From Mesorhizobium qingshengii (GTDB lineage Bacteria > Pseudomonadota > Alphaproteobacteria > Rhizobiales > Rhizobiaceae), in assembly GCF_900103325.1 (NCBI RefSeq), contig NZ_FMXM01000005.1, positions 62,001-126,000 of the forward strand: a DNA stretch of 64,000 bases, given 5' to 3'. Shown in pieces: positions 22,494-31,137 of the stretch. Positions within the stretch are counted from its first letter, which is position 1. Each line of letters starts with the position of its first letter. The notes beneath the pieces are model-generated. The model worked only from the letters and a program-made list of their open reading frames with translations, had not been told where the DNA came from and made no database searches. The translations under genes and the position numbers were made by a program.

Positions 22494-23375
22494 CTAGGTG
22501 AGCGCTCGCAGCTTCGCCTTCACTTCGAGAAAATCCCGCCATGCCAGTTTCTTGTGCGCCGGGGTCCTCAAGAGATAGGCCGGATGCAGCGTCGGCATGG
22601 CGGGAATGGCGATGCCGGATGCCGTCGTGTGCACGCGCCAGCTGCCGCGCAGCCGCAAGATGCCTTCGCTGGTATTGAGCAAGGTTTTCGCGGACGGACC
22701 GCCGAGATTGATCAGCAACTTGGGATTGACCAGTTCGATCTGCCGCTCGATGAACGGCCGGCAGATCTCGGTCTCGTGCGGCGTTGGCGTGCGATTGCCC
22801 GGCGGCCGCCACGGAATGACGTTGGCGATGTAGACCGAGGTTCGGTCGAGGCCGATCGCGGCCAGCATTCGGTCGAGCAGCCGGCCCGAGCGGCCGACGA
22901 AGGGCAGGCCCTCGATGTCCTCGTCGCGACCTGGTGCTTCGCCGACCAGCATGACGGCGGCCTCCGGATTGCCGTCGGCGAACACCAGGTTCTTGGCGGT
23001 GGCCTTGAGGTTACAGCCGTCGAACGCCGCCATGTGCTGGCGAAGCTCGTCCAGCGTCATTGCCGTCGTCGCCAGCTGGCGCGCCAGCGCCGCCTGCGCT
23101 TCATCGGGGACCGTAGAGGTCTTGGCCGGTGCGCGCGCGACGGGCGGCGAATTTGGCCTGTCACCCGTCTCGGCACGGGGTACGCCGGTCGAGCGAGGCG
23201 GTGCGGCGTTGTCGCCCATGGGCGGCGCCGTTGGCGCGGGCTCGGCTGGTCTGGGCGCGGCCTCCGCAAACCGGTTCACCGGCTGGTCTTCAAGCGCCTC
23301 GTCGACGCCCGCGCTGGCATAAAAGGCCAGCAGGTCGGCAAGGTCCGGTCTGTTGTTGGGGGAAGCGGCAGTCAT
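22494..23375 (-). CDS. Uracil-DNA glycosylase, family 4-like, without full iron-sulfur ligands
   Basis: The 293-residue protein has a disordered, Pro/Ala-rich N-terminal third and a C-terminal UDG fold with motif A (LVGEAPGRDEDIEG), the RPPGNRTPTPHE segment and the HPAYLL motif. It would remove uracil from DNA. Family 4 enzymes bind [4Fe-4S] through four Cys; here only GCNLK and EICRPF are left, and the Cys before RPPGNR is Trp (NVIPWRPPGNR). This resembles the cluster-less BdiUng class reported from Bradyrhizobium, recalled from memory. The start ATG at 23375 is set by MTAASPNN. Confidence 0.85.
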   Translation of the reverse strand: MTAASPNNRPDLADLLAFYASAGVDEALEDQPVNRFAEAAPRPAEPAPTAPPMGDNAAPPRSTGVPRAETGDRPNSPPVARAPAKTSTVPDEAQAALARQLATTAMTLDELRQHMAAFDGCNLKATAKNLVFADGNPEAAVMLVGEAPGRDEDIEGLPFVGRSGRLLDRMLAAIGLDRTSVYIANVIPWRPPGNRTPTPHETEICRPFIERQIELVNPKLLINLGGPSAKTLLNTSEGILRLRGSWRVHTTASGIAIPAMPTLHPAYLLRTPAHKKLAWRDFLEVKAKLRALT

Positions 23376-23424
23376 GGATTCACATTCGTCCGCATGGCGG
23401 CAATTTGCAAGGCTGGCCACTGCC

Positions 23425-24069
23425 CTAGCCTGTCGGAATGCGTGGATCCTGCACCAGATAGAAGATCCATCGTGGCGTGTAGTCCGTCATCAGGAATTCG
23501 AACCTGGCGGTTTTCAGTGGGTCGACCTTGCCGTTCTTGAACAGCAACCGATCATAGGGTTCGAAATCGCGGTCGAAATCGGCGAAATTGCTCGACCAGA
23601 TATTGTCGGGCGTCTTGTTGCGCTGGTCGAAGGAAAGCCCGTCTCCGAACACGCTCGGCTGGTCGAGTATCTCCTGAAGCTCGAACTGGAATTCGATCCA
23701 GGCCTGGCCACTGTTGTTGAGCACGTCGATACGCATGTACATGACGCCGTTGGCGAACTCGCCGGCCTTGCCGAAGGCCTGGATCGGCTTTGTCGTGCGG
23801 ATGGTCAAAGTCACCGGTGTCGCCGAATTGAGCTCCTCGGTGATGACCAGCGGATCATCCTTCGTTCCGATGCCGGAGGCACCGGTGATGCGGAAGCCGC
23901 CAAGCTCGTCGGAGAAGGAATAGGCGCCTGTAGCCCAGACTTTCACCTCGTCGGCAGTGGCTTCGACCGGTGCCAGCAGCAGAAGGGCGAAAAGGAGCGC
24001 CCGGCGGGCCCGACCGGGCGTTGATGGAAAGCGCGTCGATGACAAGGCGACTGGCCCAGGAATGCGCAT
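23425..24069 (-). CDS. Conserved hypothetical secreted protein
   Basis: I do not recognise the family. The 214-residue product has a basic N-terminus, a hydrophobic signal segment (ALLFALLLLAPVEATA, about residues 24-39) and then a soluble, beta-rich domain with many aromatic residues, suggesting a periplasmic or surface protein. It has only one transmembrane segment, the signal. It ends 50 bases upstream of the uracil-DNA glycosylase start on the same strand, so the two may be co-transcribed. It is divergent from the ETF-QO gene. Confidence 0.65.
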   Translation of the reverse strand: MRIPGPVALSSTRFPSTPGRARRALLFALLLLAPVEATADEVKVWATGAYSFSDELGGFRITGASGIGTKDDPLVITEELNSATPVTLTIRTTKPIQAFGKAGEFANGVMYMRIDVLNNSGQAWIEFQFELQEILDQPSVFGDGLSFDQRNKTPDNIWSSNFADFDRDFEPYDRLLFKNGKVDPLKTARFEFLMTDYTPRWIFYLVQDPRIPTG

Positions 24070-24288
24070 GGCGTGAAGTATGGCCGATAAGCAAGCCGTC
24101 GAACAATTAAAAACGCAAGCGCTGCGGGCCAGGCCGAACGAAAGCAGCCGCCCTGGCGCACGATGCGCGACTTTTTGGCCAAATCCGCATTGTCACGTAT
24201 GCGCCGGTTTCCTGTCGCCAATTGATGCGCTATGCAGCGCAGGAGCCAGCAAGATACCCGAATGGGATAAGCCAGTGCGGAGGGGTTG

Positions 24289-25968
24289 ATGAGCGACATC
24301 GAACGCGAAAGCATGGAATTCGACGTGGTTATCGTCGGCGCCGGTCCCGCCGGCCTCGCCGCGGCGATCCGGCTCAAGCAGGTCAATCCCGAGCTTTCCG
24401 TCGTCGTGCTGGAAAAGGGCGGTGAGGTTGGCGCCCACATCCTCTCCGGCGCCGTCGTCGATCCGATCGGCATCGACCGGCTGCTGCCCGGTTGGCGCGA
24501 GGAAGAGGGTCATCCCTTCAAGACGCCCGTCACGGCAGACCATTTCCTCGTCCTCGGCCCTGCCGGCTCGTTCCGCCTGCCCAACATCCTGATGCCGCCG
24601 CTGATGAACAATCACGGCAACTACATCGTCTCGCTCGGCAATGTTTGCCGCTGGCTGGCGACCAAGGCCGAGGCGCTTGGCGTCGAGATCTATCCCGGCT
24701 TTGCCGCGACCGGCCTGCTCTACAATGAAGAAGGCGCCGTCACCGGCGTCGTCACTGGCGACATGGGCGTCGAGAAGGACGGCACGCACGGACCGGGTTT
24801 CGCACCGGGCATGGCGCTGATGGGCAAGTATGTGCTGATCGGTGAGGGCGCGCGCGGCTCGCTCGCCAAGCAACTGATCGCCAGATACAATCTTTCCGAC
24901 GGCCGCGAGCCCGGCAAATACGGTATCGGCCTCAAGGAACTCTGGCAGGTCAAGCCGGAGAACCATCGGCCGGGCCTGGTTCAGCATTCCTTCGGCTGGC
25001 CGCTCGACATGAAGACCGGCGGCGGCTCCTTCCTCTACCATCTAGAGGACAACCAGGTGGCCGTCGGTTTCGTCCTCCACCTCAATTACAAGAATCCCTG
25101 GCTGTCGCCCTTCGAGGAATTCCAGCGCTTCAAGACCCATCCGGCGATATCCGGCACGTTCGAAGGCGCCAAGCGGCTCGGCTATGGCGCGCGCGCCATC
25201 ACCGAGGGTGGCTGGCAGTCGGTGCCGAAACTGGCCTTCCCAGGTGGCGCGCTGATGGGTTGCGCCGCAGGCTTCGTCAATGTGCCGCGCATCAAGGGCT
25301 CCCACAATGCGGTGCTGTCGGGAATGCTGGCGGCCGAGCATGTCGCCGAGGCGATCGGCGCCGGCCGTGCCAATGACGAGCTTTCCTCCTACGAGGCGGC
25401 ATGGCGGGCGACCGACATCGGCAAGGACCTGAAGAAGGTGCGCAACGTCAAGCCGCTATGGTCGCGCTTCGGCACCATCGTCGGCGTCGGCCTCGGCGGC
25501 CTCGACATGTGGCTGAACACGCTGTTCGGCGTCTCGCCCTTCGGCACGCTGAAGCATGGCAAGGCCGACTATGCCGCGCTCGAACCTGCCGCCCAGCACA
25601 AGAAAATCGCCTATCCGAAGCCCGATGGCGTGCTGACATTCGACCGGTTGTCCTCGGTGTTCCTGTCCAACACCAATCATGAGGAAAACGAACCGGTCCA
25701 CCTGCTGGTCGGCGACATGGAGCTGCAGAAGCGTTCCGAACACGATGTCTTTGCCGGACCCTCGACACGGTATTGTCCGGCCGGAGTCTACGAATGGGTC
25801 GACAAGGACGGCAATGCCGCAGCCGACCCCGCGGCGAAGGACGTGCGCTTCGTCATCAACGCGCAGAACTGCGTCCACTGCAAGACATGCGACATCAAGG
25901 ATCCGAACCAGAACATCAACTGGGTGCCGCCGCAAGGCGGCGAGGGCCCCGTCTACCAGAACATGTGA
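24289..25968 (+). CDS. Electron transfer flavoprotein-ubiquinone oxidoreductase
   Basis: The 559-residue enzyme starts with an FAD-binding GAGPAGLAAAIRL motif (about residues 16-28) and ends with a ferredoxin-like [4Fe-4S] site using CVHCKTCDIKDP plus an upstream Cys in RYCPAGVYEW. It passes electrons from reduced ETF to ubiquinone at the inner membrane, draining acyl-CoA dehydrogenases such as the isovaleryl-CoA dehydrogenase encoded at 38.4 kb. Length matches the family. The ATG at 24289 follows GGAGGGG closely; an overlapping TTG three bases earlier is unlikely. Confidence 0.95.
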   Translation: MSDIERESMEFDVVIVGAGPAGLAAAIRLKQVNPELSVVVLEKGGEVGAHILSGAVVDPIGIDRLLPGWREEEGHPFKTPVTADHFLVLGPAGSFRLPNILMPPLMNNHGNYIVSLGNVCRWLATKAEALGVEIYPGFAATGLLYNEEGAVTGVVTGDMGVEKDGTHGPGFAPGMALMGKYVLIGEGARGSLAKQLIARYNLSDGREPGKYGIGLKELWQVKPENHRPGLVQHSFGWPLDMKTGGGSFLYHLEDNQVAVGFVLHLNYKNPWLSPFEEFQRFKTHPAISGTFEGAKRLGYGARAITEGGWQSVPKLAFPGGALMGCAAGFVNVPRIKGSHNAVLSGMLAAEHVAEAIGAGRANDELSSYEAAWRATDIGKDLKKVRNVKPLWSRFGTIVGVGLGGLDMWLNTLFGVSPFGTLKHGKADYAALEPAAQHKKIAYPKPDGVLTFDRLSSVFLSNTNHEENEPVHLLVGDMELQKRSEHDVFAGPSTRYCPAGVYEWVDKDGNAAADPAAKDVRFVINAQNCVHCKTCDIKDPNQNINWVPPQGGEGPVYQNM

Positions 25969-26112
25969 CGCCACGGCGCCGACAGGGCCGCCTCGACCAC
26001 CGGCAGCAAGGAAGCCGGCGAAGGGCCGGTCGACCAGCGCGTGTAGGGCAGCAGACCGTTGAAACGGCCACCGGCTTGTGGTTCCCTTGTCCACGGATAG
26101 GGAGAAAGACCC

Positions 26113-26709
26113 ATGCGCCGGATCGTTCTGACATGCCTCGTCGCCATCGGCGCCCTTTGTGCGCCGGAAGCCTTGGCCGGCACCAGGGTCGTGGTCCAGA
26201 CGCGGACCTACGACATCACGGGAGGCTCGGGCGCCACCCTCGTCGACGCCATGGACAGCAAGGGCCCCAAGCACGGCTTCATGACGCGTGCCATCGCCCA
26301 AACCGCCTATACCGTCGACTGGGATCTCGACGCCGGCCACGTAGATGGCTTCTGCCGGCTGCGACGGGTCAATGGCACACTCAACCTCTTCTACACCTTC
26401 CCTCGCGTCGCTACGCCCACGACGCCGGCGCTGAAGAAGCGCTGGAACCGGTTCTTTGCCGGCGTTCGCGCCCATGAGGAAACCCATGGCCGCATTGCCA
26501 CAGAGATGATGCGCGCCACGGAAAGGTCGATCACCGGCCTCAGGATCGCCGACGACCCATCCTGCTACAAGACGCGCGGCGAGGCGCGGCGGCGCATCAA
26601 GGTCGCCTATGCCGAATACGAGGCCCGGCAGAACGCCTTCGATCAACGCGAGCATAGCGACGGCGGCCATGTCGAACATCTGATCGCCGCCCTGATGGGA
26701 AAGCCTTGA
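26113..26709 (+). CDS. DUF922 secreted zinc-dependent protease-like protein
   Basis: The 198-residue protein has a signal peptide (about residues 1-22, ending ALA) and a DUF922 core with the motif RAHEETHGRI, an HExxH zinc site at about residue 120. Two Cys (in FCRLRR and SCYKTR) could form a disulfide. The family is annotated as putative zinc proteases of the periplasm; activity is inferred from the HEETH motif only. It follows ETF-QO by 144 bases and is convergent with the next gene. Confidence 0.8.
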   Translation: MRRIVLTCLVAIGALCAPEALAGTRVVVQTRTYDITGGSGATLVDAMDSKGPKHGFMTRAIAQTAYTVDWDLDAGHVDGFCRLRRVNGTLNLFYTFPRVATPTTPALKKRWNRFFAGVRAHEETHGRIATEMMRATERSITGLRIADDPSCYKTRGEARRRIKVAYAEYEARQNAFDQREHSDGGHVEHLIAALMGKP

Positions 26710-26736
26710 TTGCCCTGAGATGACGGGGAGCCTGTG

Positions 26737-27771
26737 TCAGCCGTGGGGCTTGCTGGGCAGATCGCTCGCCGCGAGCGCCGTCGCGTGCTCGTCATCAGGC
26801 TGCTTGCCGTCGGCCCGGACTGAGAACTCCACCTGGACCGGAAGATGGTCCGAGCCTGTCTCCTCAAGCCTGGATGCGCCGTGGATCAGCACCGCTCCCT
26901 TGCTGAACACCTGGTCGATGGGCAAACCGGCAAAGCGTCGCAGGAAATCCGGCAACTTGATGTAGGTCCAGGTCGGTCCGGCGGACGGCATGACGGTCAG
27001 CCCGCCGAGCGAGGCCACACGACGCACGGCCGCGCTCCATGGCACAGCGTTGCAGTCGCCCGCCATGATGGCGGTCTCGCCGAGCGACGAGAGTGATTCC
27101 GTGAGCTCACCGATCTGCCAGGACTGCTCGCGTGGCCATGGCCAGCTCAGATGGATCGCGGCGACATCGACGCCGATGCCGCCAAAGTCGACGGTCGCCA
27201 TCGCCATTGCGCCTCGCCGCTCGCAACGCGGCTCGGTGCCAGCGGCAAAGGGCCGCCGCGAGAGCAGCGCGACGCCGAATATGCCGTTCGGGTAAGGACA
27301 GAGAATCCGATAGGGATATGCGCTGCCGATATAGCCGAGCTCGGTCGTCCACATCGCCGACACCTCGTCGAGGGTGATCACGTCGGGATTGGTCCGGCCG
27401 ATCAGCGACAGCACCTTCTTCGGCGTCGGATTGTCGTAGCGCAGGTTCATCTGCAGCAGTCGGTAGACCGCGAGGCCCTCGTTTTTGGCTTCATAGGCCG
27501 CCTGAACCGGCCACGGGCTGGGCAGCGCATTCAAGGTGGTGGCAAAGGCCGCCACGGCGAAAAGCAGTGCCGCGGCCGCTTGCAGCCGAAATGTCGTGGC
27601 CAGCAGCGGCAGCGCGCAAAGCGCCATCAACACGGCCAGATGGACGCGGAAATGCGAAAAAGAATCGAAGGCCGGATGCAGGGCACCGAAGAACCCGGCC
27701 ACCAGGGCAACCGAGAACATCATCATCGCGATGAACGCCAGTGAAGCCGCGATGTCTCGACTGCGTCTCAT
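26737..27771 (-). CDS. Endonuclease/exonuclease/phosphatase-fold membrane protein
   Basis: The 344-residue protein has three hydrophobic helices at the N-terminus (about residues 9-29, 40-58 and 65-82) and a C-terminal EEP fold with LQMNLRYDNP, TLDEVSAMW, AIHLSWPWP, MAGDCNAVPW and GSDHLPVQVEF, which supply the metal and catalytic Asn, Glu, Asp and His of the superfamily. Related proteins act on phosphodiesters, lipids or nucleic acids, and this one faces the periplasm if topology is usual. The ATG at 27771 fits MRRSRDIAAS. The substrate is unknown. Confidence 0.85.
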   Translation of the reverse strand: MRRSRDIAASLAFIAMMMFSVALVAGFFGALHPAFDSFSHFRVHLAVLMALCALPLLATTFRLQAAAALLFAVAAFATTLNALPSPWPVQAAYEAKNEGLAVYRLLQMNLRYDNPTPKKVLSLIGRTNPDVITLDEVSAMWTTELGYIGSAYPYRILCPYPNGIFGVALLSRRPFAAGTEPRCERRGAMAMATVDFGGIGVDVAAIHLSWPWPREQSWQIGELTESLSSLGETAIMAGDCNAVPWSAAVRRVASLGGLTVMPSAGPTWTYIKLPDFLRRFAGLPIDQVFSKGAVLIHGASRLEETGSDHLPVQVEFSVRADGKQPDDEHATALAASDLPSKPHG

Positions 27772-27877
27772 TGGGTCAAGTCTGCATGGGTTGCCAGATA
27801 TGATACTGGCTCGGTTATCGGCAAGAATGCGGCCCAATCAAGATGACGCAATGCCCCATGGCCGCGCGCCAATCGAC

Positions 27878-29383
27878 TTACTGGAACGCCGTCTCCGAAA
27901 AGCTCCTGAGCTTGCGCGAATGCAGCCGCTCCATCGGCATTTCGGACAGCTTCTCCATCGCCCTGATGCCGATGGTCAGATGCTGCGCCACCTGCCGCTT
28001 GTAGAATTCGGTCGCCATGCCCGGCAGCTTCAGTTCGCCATGCAGTGGTTTGTCCGAGACGCACAGCAGCGTGCCGTAAGGGACGCGGAAGCGGAAGCCA
28101 TTGGCGGCGATCGTCGCCGATTCCATGTCGAGCGCGATCGCGCGTGACTGCGACAGGCGCTGCACGGGTCCGCGCTGGTCGCGCAGTTCCCAGTTGCGGT
28201 TGTCGATGGTGGCGACGGTGCCGGTGCGCATGATGCGCTTGAGGTCATAGCCGGACAGGCCGGTGACTTCGGCGACGGCTTCCTGCAATGCCACCTGGAT
28301 CTCGGCCAGCGGCGGGATTGGCACCCAGACCGGAAGATCGTCGTCGAGAACATGATCCTCGCGCACATAGGCATGCGCGAGCACGTAGTCGCCCAGCGCC
28401 TGGGTGTTGCGCAGCCCGGCGCAGTGGCCGAGCATCACCCAGGCATGCGGTCTCAGCACGGCGATGTGGTCGGTGATCGTCTTGGCGTTGGAAGGCCCGA
28501 CGCCGATATTGACCATGGTGATGCCGCCATGGTTCGGCTTCTTCAGATGATAGGCCGGCATCTGCGGCAGGCGCGGTGGCGCGACGCCTTCGCTGGGCGC
28601 GCTCTGTCCGGCCTTGGTGACGACATTGCCCGGTTCGACAAATTCGGCATAGCCGTGGCCGCCTTCCGCCATCTGTACCCGGGCGCGGGCGACGAACTCG
28701 TCGATGTAGAACTGGTAGTTGGTGAACAGCACGAAGTTCTGGAAATGCTGCGGCGTTGTCGCCGTGTAGTGCGACAGGCGGTGCAGGGAATAGTCGATGC
28801 GCTGCGCCGTGAAGGGCGCCAACGGCCTCGGCTCGCCGAATGGCACTTCGAATGTGCCGTTGGCGATCTGGTCGTCGGTGCCGTCGAGGTCCGGTACATC
28901 GAACAGGTCGCGGATCGGCCGCTTGATGCGTTCGGCCGCCGCGCCGTCGACATGAGTGCCTTCGAGAAAGGCAAAATGCAACGGGATGGGGGTGGTCGAT
29001 TCCGACACGGTGACCGCGACACCATGATTGCGCATGATCAGTCGCAACTGCTCGACGAGGTAGCTTTCGAACAGGCCAGGCTGGGTGATGGTGGTCGAAA
29101 AATGCCCCGGCGTCGGCATATGCCCGTAGGCCTGCCGTGAGTCGATCTGGGTGAACGAGTTGGTGGTGACGCCGATCTCCGGATAGAAGGCGCGGTAGCG
29201 TTTGCCGTTGTCGCCGCCCGCTGCGGCAAGCGCTGCAAAGGAGTCGCGCAGGAACCTGGTGTTGCGGTCGTAAAGCGCTTGCAGCGCCGCGACGGCTTTT
29301 TCGGCGCTGTTAAAGCTTTGCCGGCCAAAAGGCTCCGGCATGACGACAGATTCGATGGCTTGAGGGTAGATTCGCTTTTCCAT
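27878..29383 (-). CDS. amn: AMP nucleosidase
   Basis: The 501-residue protein matches bacterial Amn: an N-terminal regulatory domain including YRAFYPEIGVTT and GHMPTPGHFSTTI, and a C-terminal nucleoside phosphorylase-like domain with the GVGPSNAKTITDHIA, MLGHCAGLR and IALDMESATIAANG motifs, the last binding the ribose. It hydrolyses AMP to adenine and ribose 5-phosphate, controlling the AMP pool. The ATG at 29383 gives the usual length. It is transcribed away from the small genes upstream. Confidence 0.93.
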   Translation of the reverse strand: MEKRIYPQAIESVVMPEPFGRQSFNSAEKAVAALQALYDRNTRFLRDSFAALAAAGGDNGKRYRAFYPEIGVTTNSFTQIDSRQAYGHMPTPGHFSTTITQPGLFESYLVEQLRLIMRNHGVAVTVSESTTPIPLHFAFLEGTHVDGAAAERIKRPIRDLFDVPDLDGTDDQIANGTFEVPFGEPRPLAPFTAQRIDYSLHRLSHYTATTPQHFQNFVLFTNYQFYIDEFVARARVQMAEGGHGYAEFVEPGNVVTKAGQSAPSEGVAPPRLPQMPAYHLKKPNHGGITMVNIGVGPSNAKTITDHIAVLRPHAWVMLGHCAGLRNTQALGDYVLAHAYVREDHVLDDDLPVWVPIPPLAEIQVALQEAVAEVTGLSGYDLKRIMRTGTVATIDNRNWELRDQRGPVQRLSQSRAIALDMESATIAANGFRFRVPYGTLLCVSDKPLHGELKLPGMATEFYKRQVAQHLTIGIRAMEKLSEMPMERLHSRKLRSFSETAFQ

Positions 29384-29457
29384 GTCTCAATATAGAGACT
29401 CGGACGACATGTTGGGAGGGGTGTCGCGACCGAAGGCGGCCAAAGCGTCGTTTTTCT

Positions 29458-29652
29458 TCAACCGCGCTGCAGGCTGACCAGGAGCACGAAACCGACGCCG
29501 GTCTTCTTCAGGGCCGGTGCGTCGATCGTCGAGCCGGCATCGGCACGCATCATCGGCACGGCCAGGACCGGAGCGGCCAGAACCATCAGGATGAGCGCCG
29601 CCCGCGGCAGAAGCCGAAGGGTCTTGAGAGCGTTGGCGGCGATGCGGTTCAT
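29458..29652 (-). CDS. Small hypothetical membrane or secreted protein (64 aa)
   Basis: The product has a basic N-terminus and a hydrophobic stretch (RAALILMVLAAPVLAVPM, about residues 17-34) that could be a signal peptide or anchor. It lies 39 bases downstream of another short reading frame on the same strand, and ends before amn. The ribosome site is weak (GAAAAG region), so support is modest. No family is recognised. Confidence 0.4.
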   Translation of the reverse strand: MNRIAANALKTLRLLPRAALILMVLAAPVLAVPMMRADAGSTIDAPALKKTGVGFVLLVSLQRG

Positions 29653-29691
29653 GGTGTTCTGCTTTTCTTTTCGAGATCTTGGTTCTTTGGT

Positions 29692-29850
29692 TCAGTTGCG
29701 AAGGTGCCTAGGGCAGGCGAGGCGGCAGCTTCTGAAGCTGGCTTCGTCCCACGCGCGGGTCGGACGACCGGCTTCGGCGACGAGGATGGCGAAAAACATT
29801 CCAAACAGGCTCATCAGCAGGCAGACGATGGTGAAGCGGCGGGCGAGCAT
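29692..29850 (-). CDS. Small hypothetical membrane protein (52 aa)
   Basis: This 52-codon frame begins MLARRFTIVCLLMSLFGMFF, a basic start followed by a single hydrophobic helix (about residues 7-25), and ends with a Cys-containing basic tail (SCRLACPRHLRN). It has a good ribosome site, AAGGAG ten bases before the ATG, which is the main support. The 29458-29652 frame follows on the same strand, so they may form a tiny operon. No function can be assigned. Confidence 0.45.
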   Translation of the reverse strand: MLARRFTIVCLLMSLFGMFFAILVAEAGRPTRAWDEASFRSCRLACPRHLRN

Positions 29851-29966
29851 TGGGTCGTGTCTCCTTCAACACGCAGGAGAATGCCCGAGCGCGACTGAAC
29901 CGGCTCTGATGCCGGCGTTCATCTGCGGTTCAAATTGGTTGACGGTGTTTTGAAGGCGCCGGCGTC

Positions 29967-30053
29967 GGCCCCGACGGGCCCCGGTACGAGAGTGGCCGAA
30001 GCGGGCGTGCCGCGCCTCGACAAACAAAAACGGGGCCCGTCGGGGCCCCGTCG
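29967..30053 (-). terminator. Terminator of the DUF2147 gene, within a larger inverted repeat
   Basis: ACGGGGCCC and GGGCCCCGT flank a four-base loop at 30030-30051; read on the minus strand the hairpin is followed by a T-rich tract (complement of AAACAAAAA at 30022-30030). A 17-bp segment of it (30031-30047) is also the exact reverse complement of 29967-29983, so a longer alternative pairing is possible. Strong fit to a rho-independent terminator. Confidence 0.75.
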
Positions 30054-30076
30054 TCATCACGCAAGCATGCGGTAGA

Positions 30077-30421
30077 TCAGAGCTTGTGCCAGGTCTGGCT
30101 CTTGCAGATCAGCCCGCCGAGCACGCAGCCGCTCATCTTGAGCGAGGTGCCGGAGACCGACGCTTTGCCCGAATAGGTCTTGTCGTTTTCCGGGTCGGTT
30201 ATGGTGCCGGTATACTTGTTGTCACCGGCCACTTTGAACGAGCCGATGTTCTTGCCGGCATATTTGCCCGATTTCAGCGTGATGGAAAACGTACTGCCGC
30301 CGCCCGTGATGGCGGCCGTTGAGCCGGCCTGGGTCTTCCAGTTGCCTTCGATCGGATCGGCCCACGCCGCACCCGCCATGATCAACGTGGCCGCAAGGGC
30401 CATGCTCACTTTTCGAAACAT
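30077..30421 (-). CDS. DUF2147 family secreted protein
   Basis: The 114-residue protein has a signal peptide (about residues 1-21, cleavage after AWA) and a small beta domain starting DPIEGNWKTQ and ending CVLGGLICKSQTWHKL, the usual frame of DUF2147, with two Cys that may pair. Proteins of this type are small periplasmic beta proteins of unknown role. The gene has its own terminator just downstream and is divergent from the Sel1-like gene. Confidence 0.8.
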   Translation of the reverse strand: MFRKVSMALAATLIMAGAAWADPIEGNWKTQAGSTAAITGGGSTFSITLKSGKYAGKNIGSFKVAGDNKYTGTITDPENDKTYSGKASVSGTSLKMSGCVLGGLICKSQTWHKL

Positions 30422-30870
30422 GCGCTTCCTCCCTTTGGATATCCGGCCGGATGCTCCGCCTCGCCGGTCTGCCGTTTACGCAAACGTAAGTTAATCCAGC
30501 TCCCGGCAAAACAAAAGCGGTGCCGCTGCGGAAGACTTCGGGATTTTAGAGACGTCTGAATGCGCCCCTTCGGTGAGAGACTGAAACGATCGGCGCATTG
30601 CCTTTGTCTCTCGTGGTTAGCGGAGTGTTGATGTCCACCGCTAAAATTTTCGTCAAATTTGGCGCAAACGGGCTGAGTTGCTGGCTTCGTATCCTTAACG
30701 AATTTCCGCGTTTACCTCTTGTTTTAGCTTTGTTTTCCTCAAATTAAGCACGCCATTTAACGACGGATTCAAGCCTGCACGGCATTCTCGAAACCATCGA
30801 AAGAGCGGCCCGGCAAGACAAACGGAGGCAGCTCTCGGGAGCCAGACAGGGCCAGAACAGGGGATTGAAA
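30422..30870. other. Divergent promoter region, AT-richer than its surroundings
   Basis: No gene is supported in these 449 bases between the DUF2147 gene (-) and the Sel1-like gene (+). A short palindrome TTACGCAAACGTAA sits at 30476-30489, about 55 bases upstream of the DUF2147 start, and looks like an operator. The stretch from about 30600 to 30750 is rich in T and A, as expected of a promoter, but no confident -35/-10 pair was found. Confidence 0.45.
30476..30489. promoter_or_regulatory. Possible operator upstream of the DUF2147 gene
   Basis: TTACG and CGTAA flank CAAA, an imperfectly spaced palindrome 55-68 bases before the start codon at 30421, where a repressor or activator site would be expected. 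The binding protein is unknown. Short palindromes also arise by chance, so confidence is low. Confidence 0.3.
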
Positions 30871-31137
30871 ATGGCACGTTTTGAAATGCTTGAAGCCGGC
30901 TTCGGCGCCATGGGGGCAACTGCCCAGGCCGACATTCTTTTTGAGTTGGGAATGATGTATGCGACTGGCCGCGATTGCGAGACCGATGTCGTTGCCGCCC
31001 ACAAATGGTTCAACATTGCCGCCATCAAGGGTTCGGCCCGCGCCGCGGAATTGCGCTCGGAACTGTCGGCCGCCATGTCGAAGGTGGAGATCGCTAAGGC
31101 GCTGCGCGAAGCCCGCGAATGGATGACCATGCACTGA
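30871..31137 (+). CDS. Small Sel1-repeat-like protein
   Basis: The 88-residue protein carries one clear Sel1-type helix pair (FELGMMYATGRD, then AAHKWFNIAAIKGSARAA), the repeat usually found in tandem in protein-interaction scaffolds. No signal peptide is seen, so it is likely cytoplasmic. The ATG at 30871 is preferred to the TTG at 30865. It is followed 212 bases later by a strong terminator. Function unknown. Confidence 0.75.
   Translation: MARFEMLEAGFGAMGATAQADILFELGMMYATGRDCETDVVAAHKWFNIAAIKGSARAAELRSELSAAMSKVEIAKALREAREWMTMH

Noticed and set aside
21567..23540. A 657-codon open frame on the plus strand
   Set aside because: It is antisense to the XRE regulator and the uracil-DNA glycosylase and rich in Arg and Gln, as typical of shadow frames.
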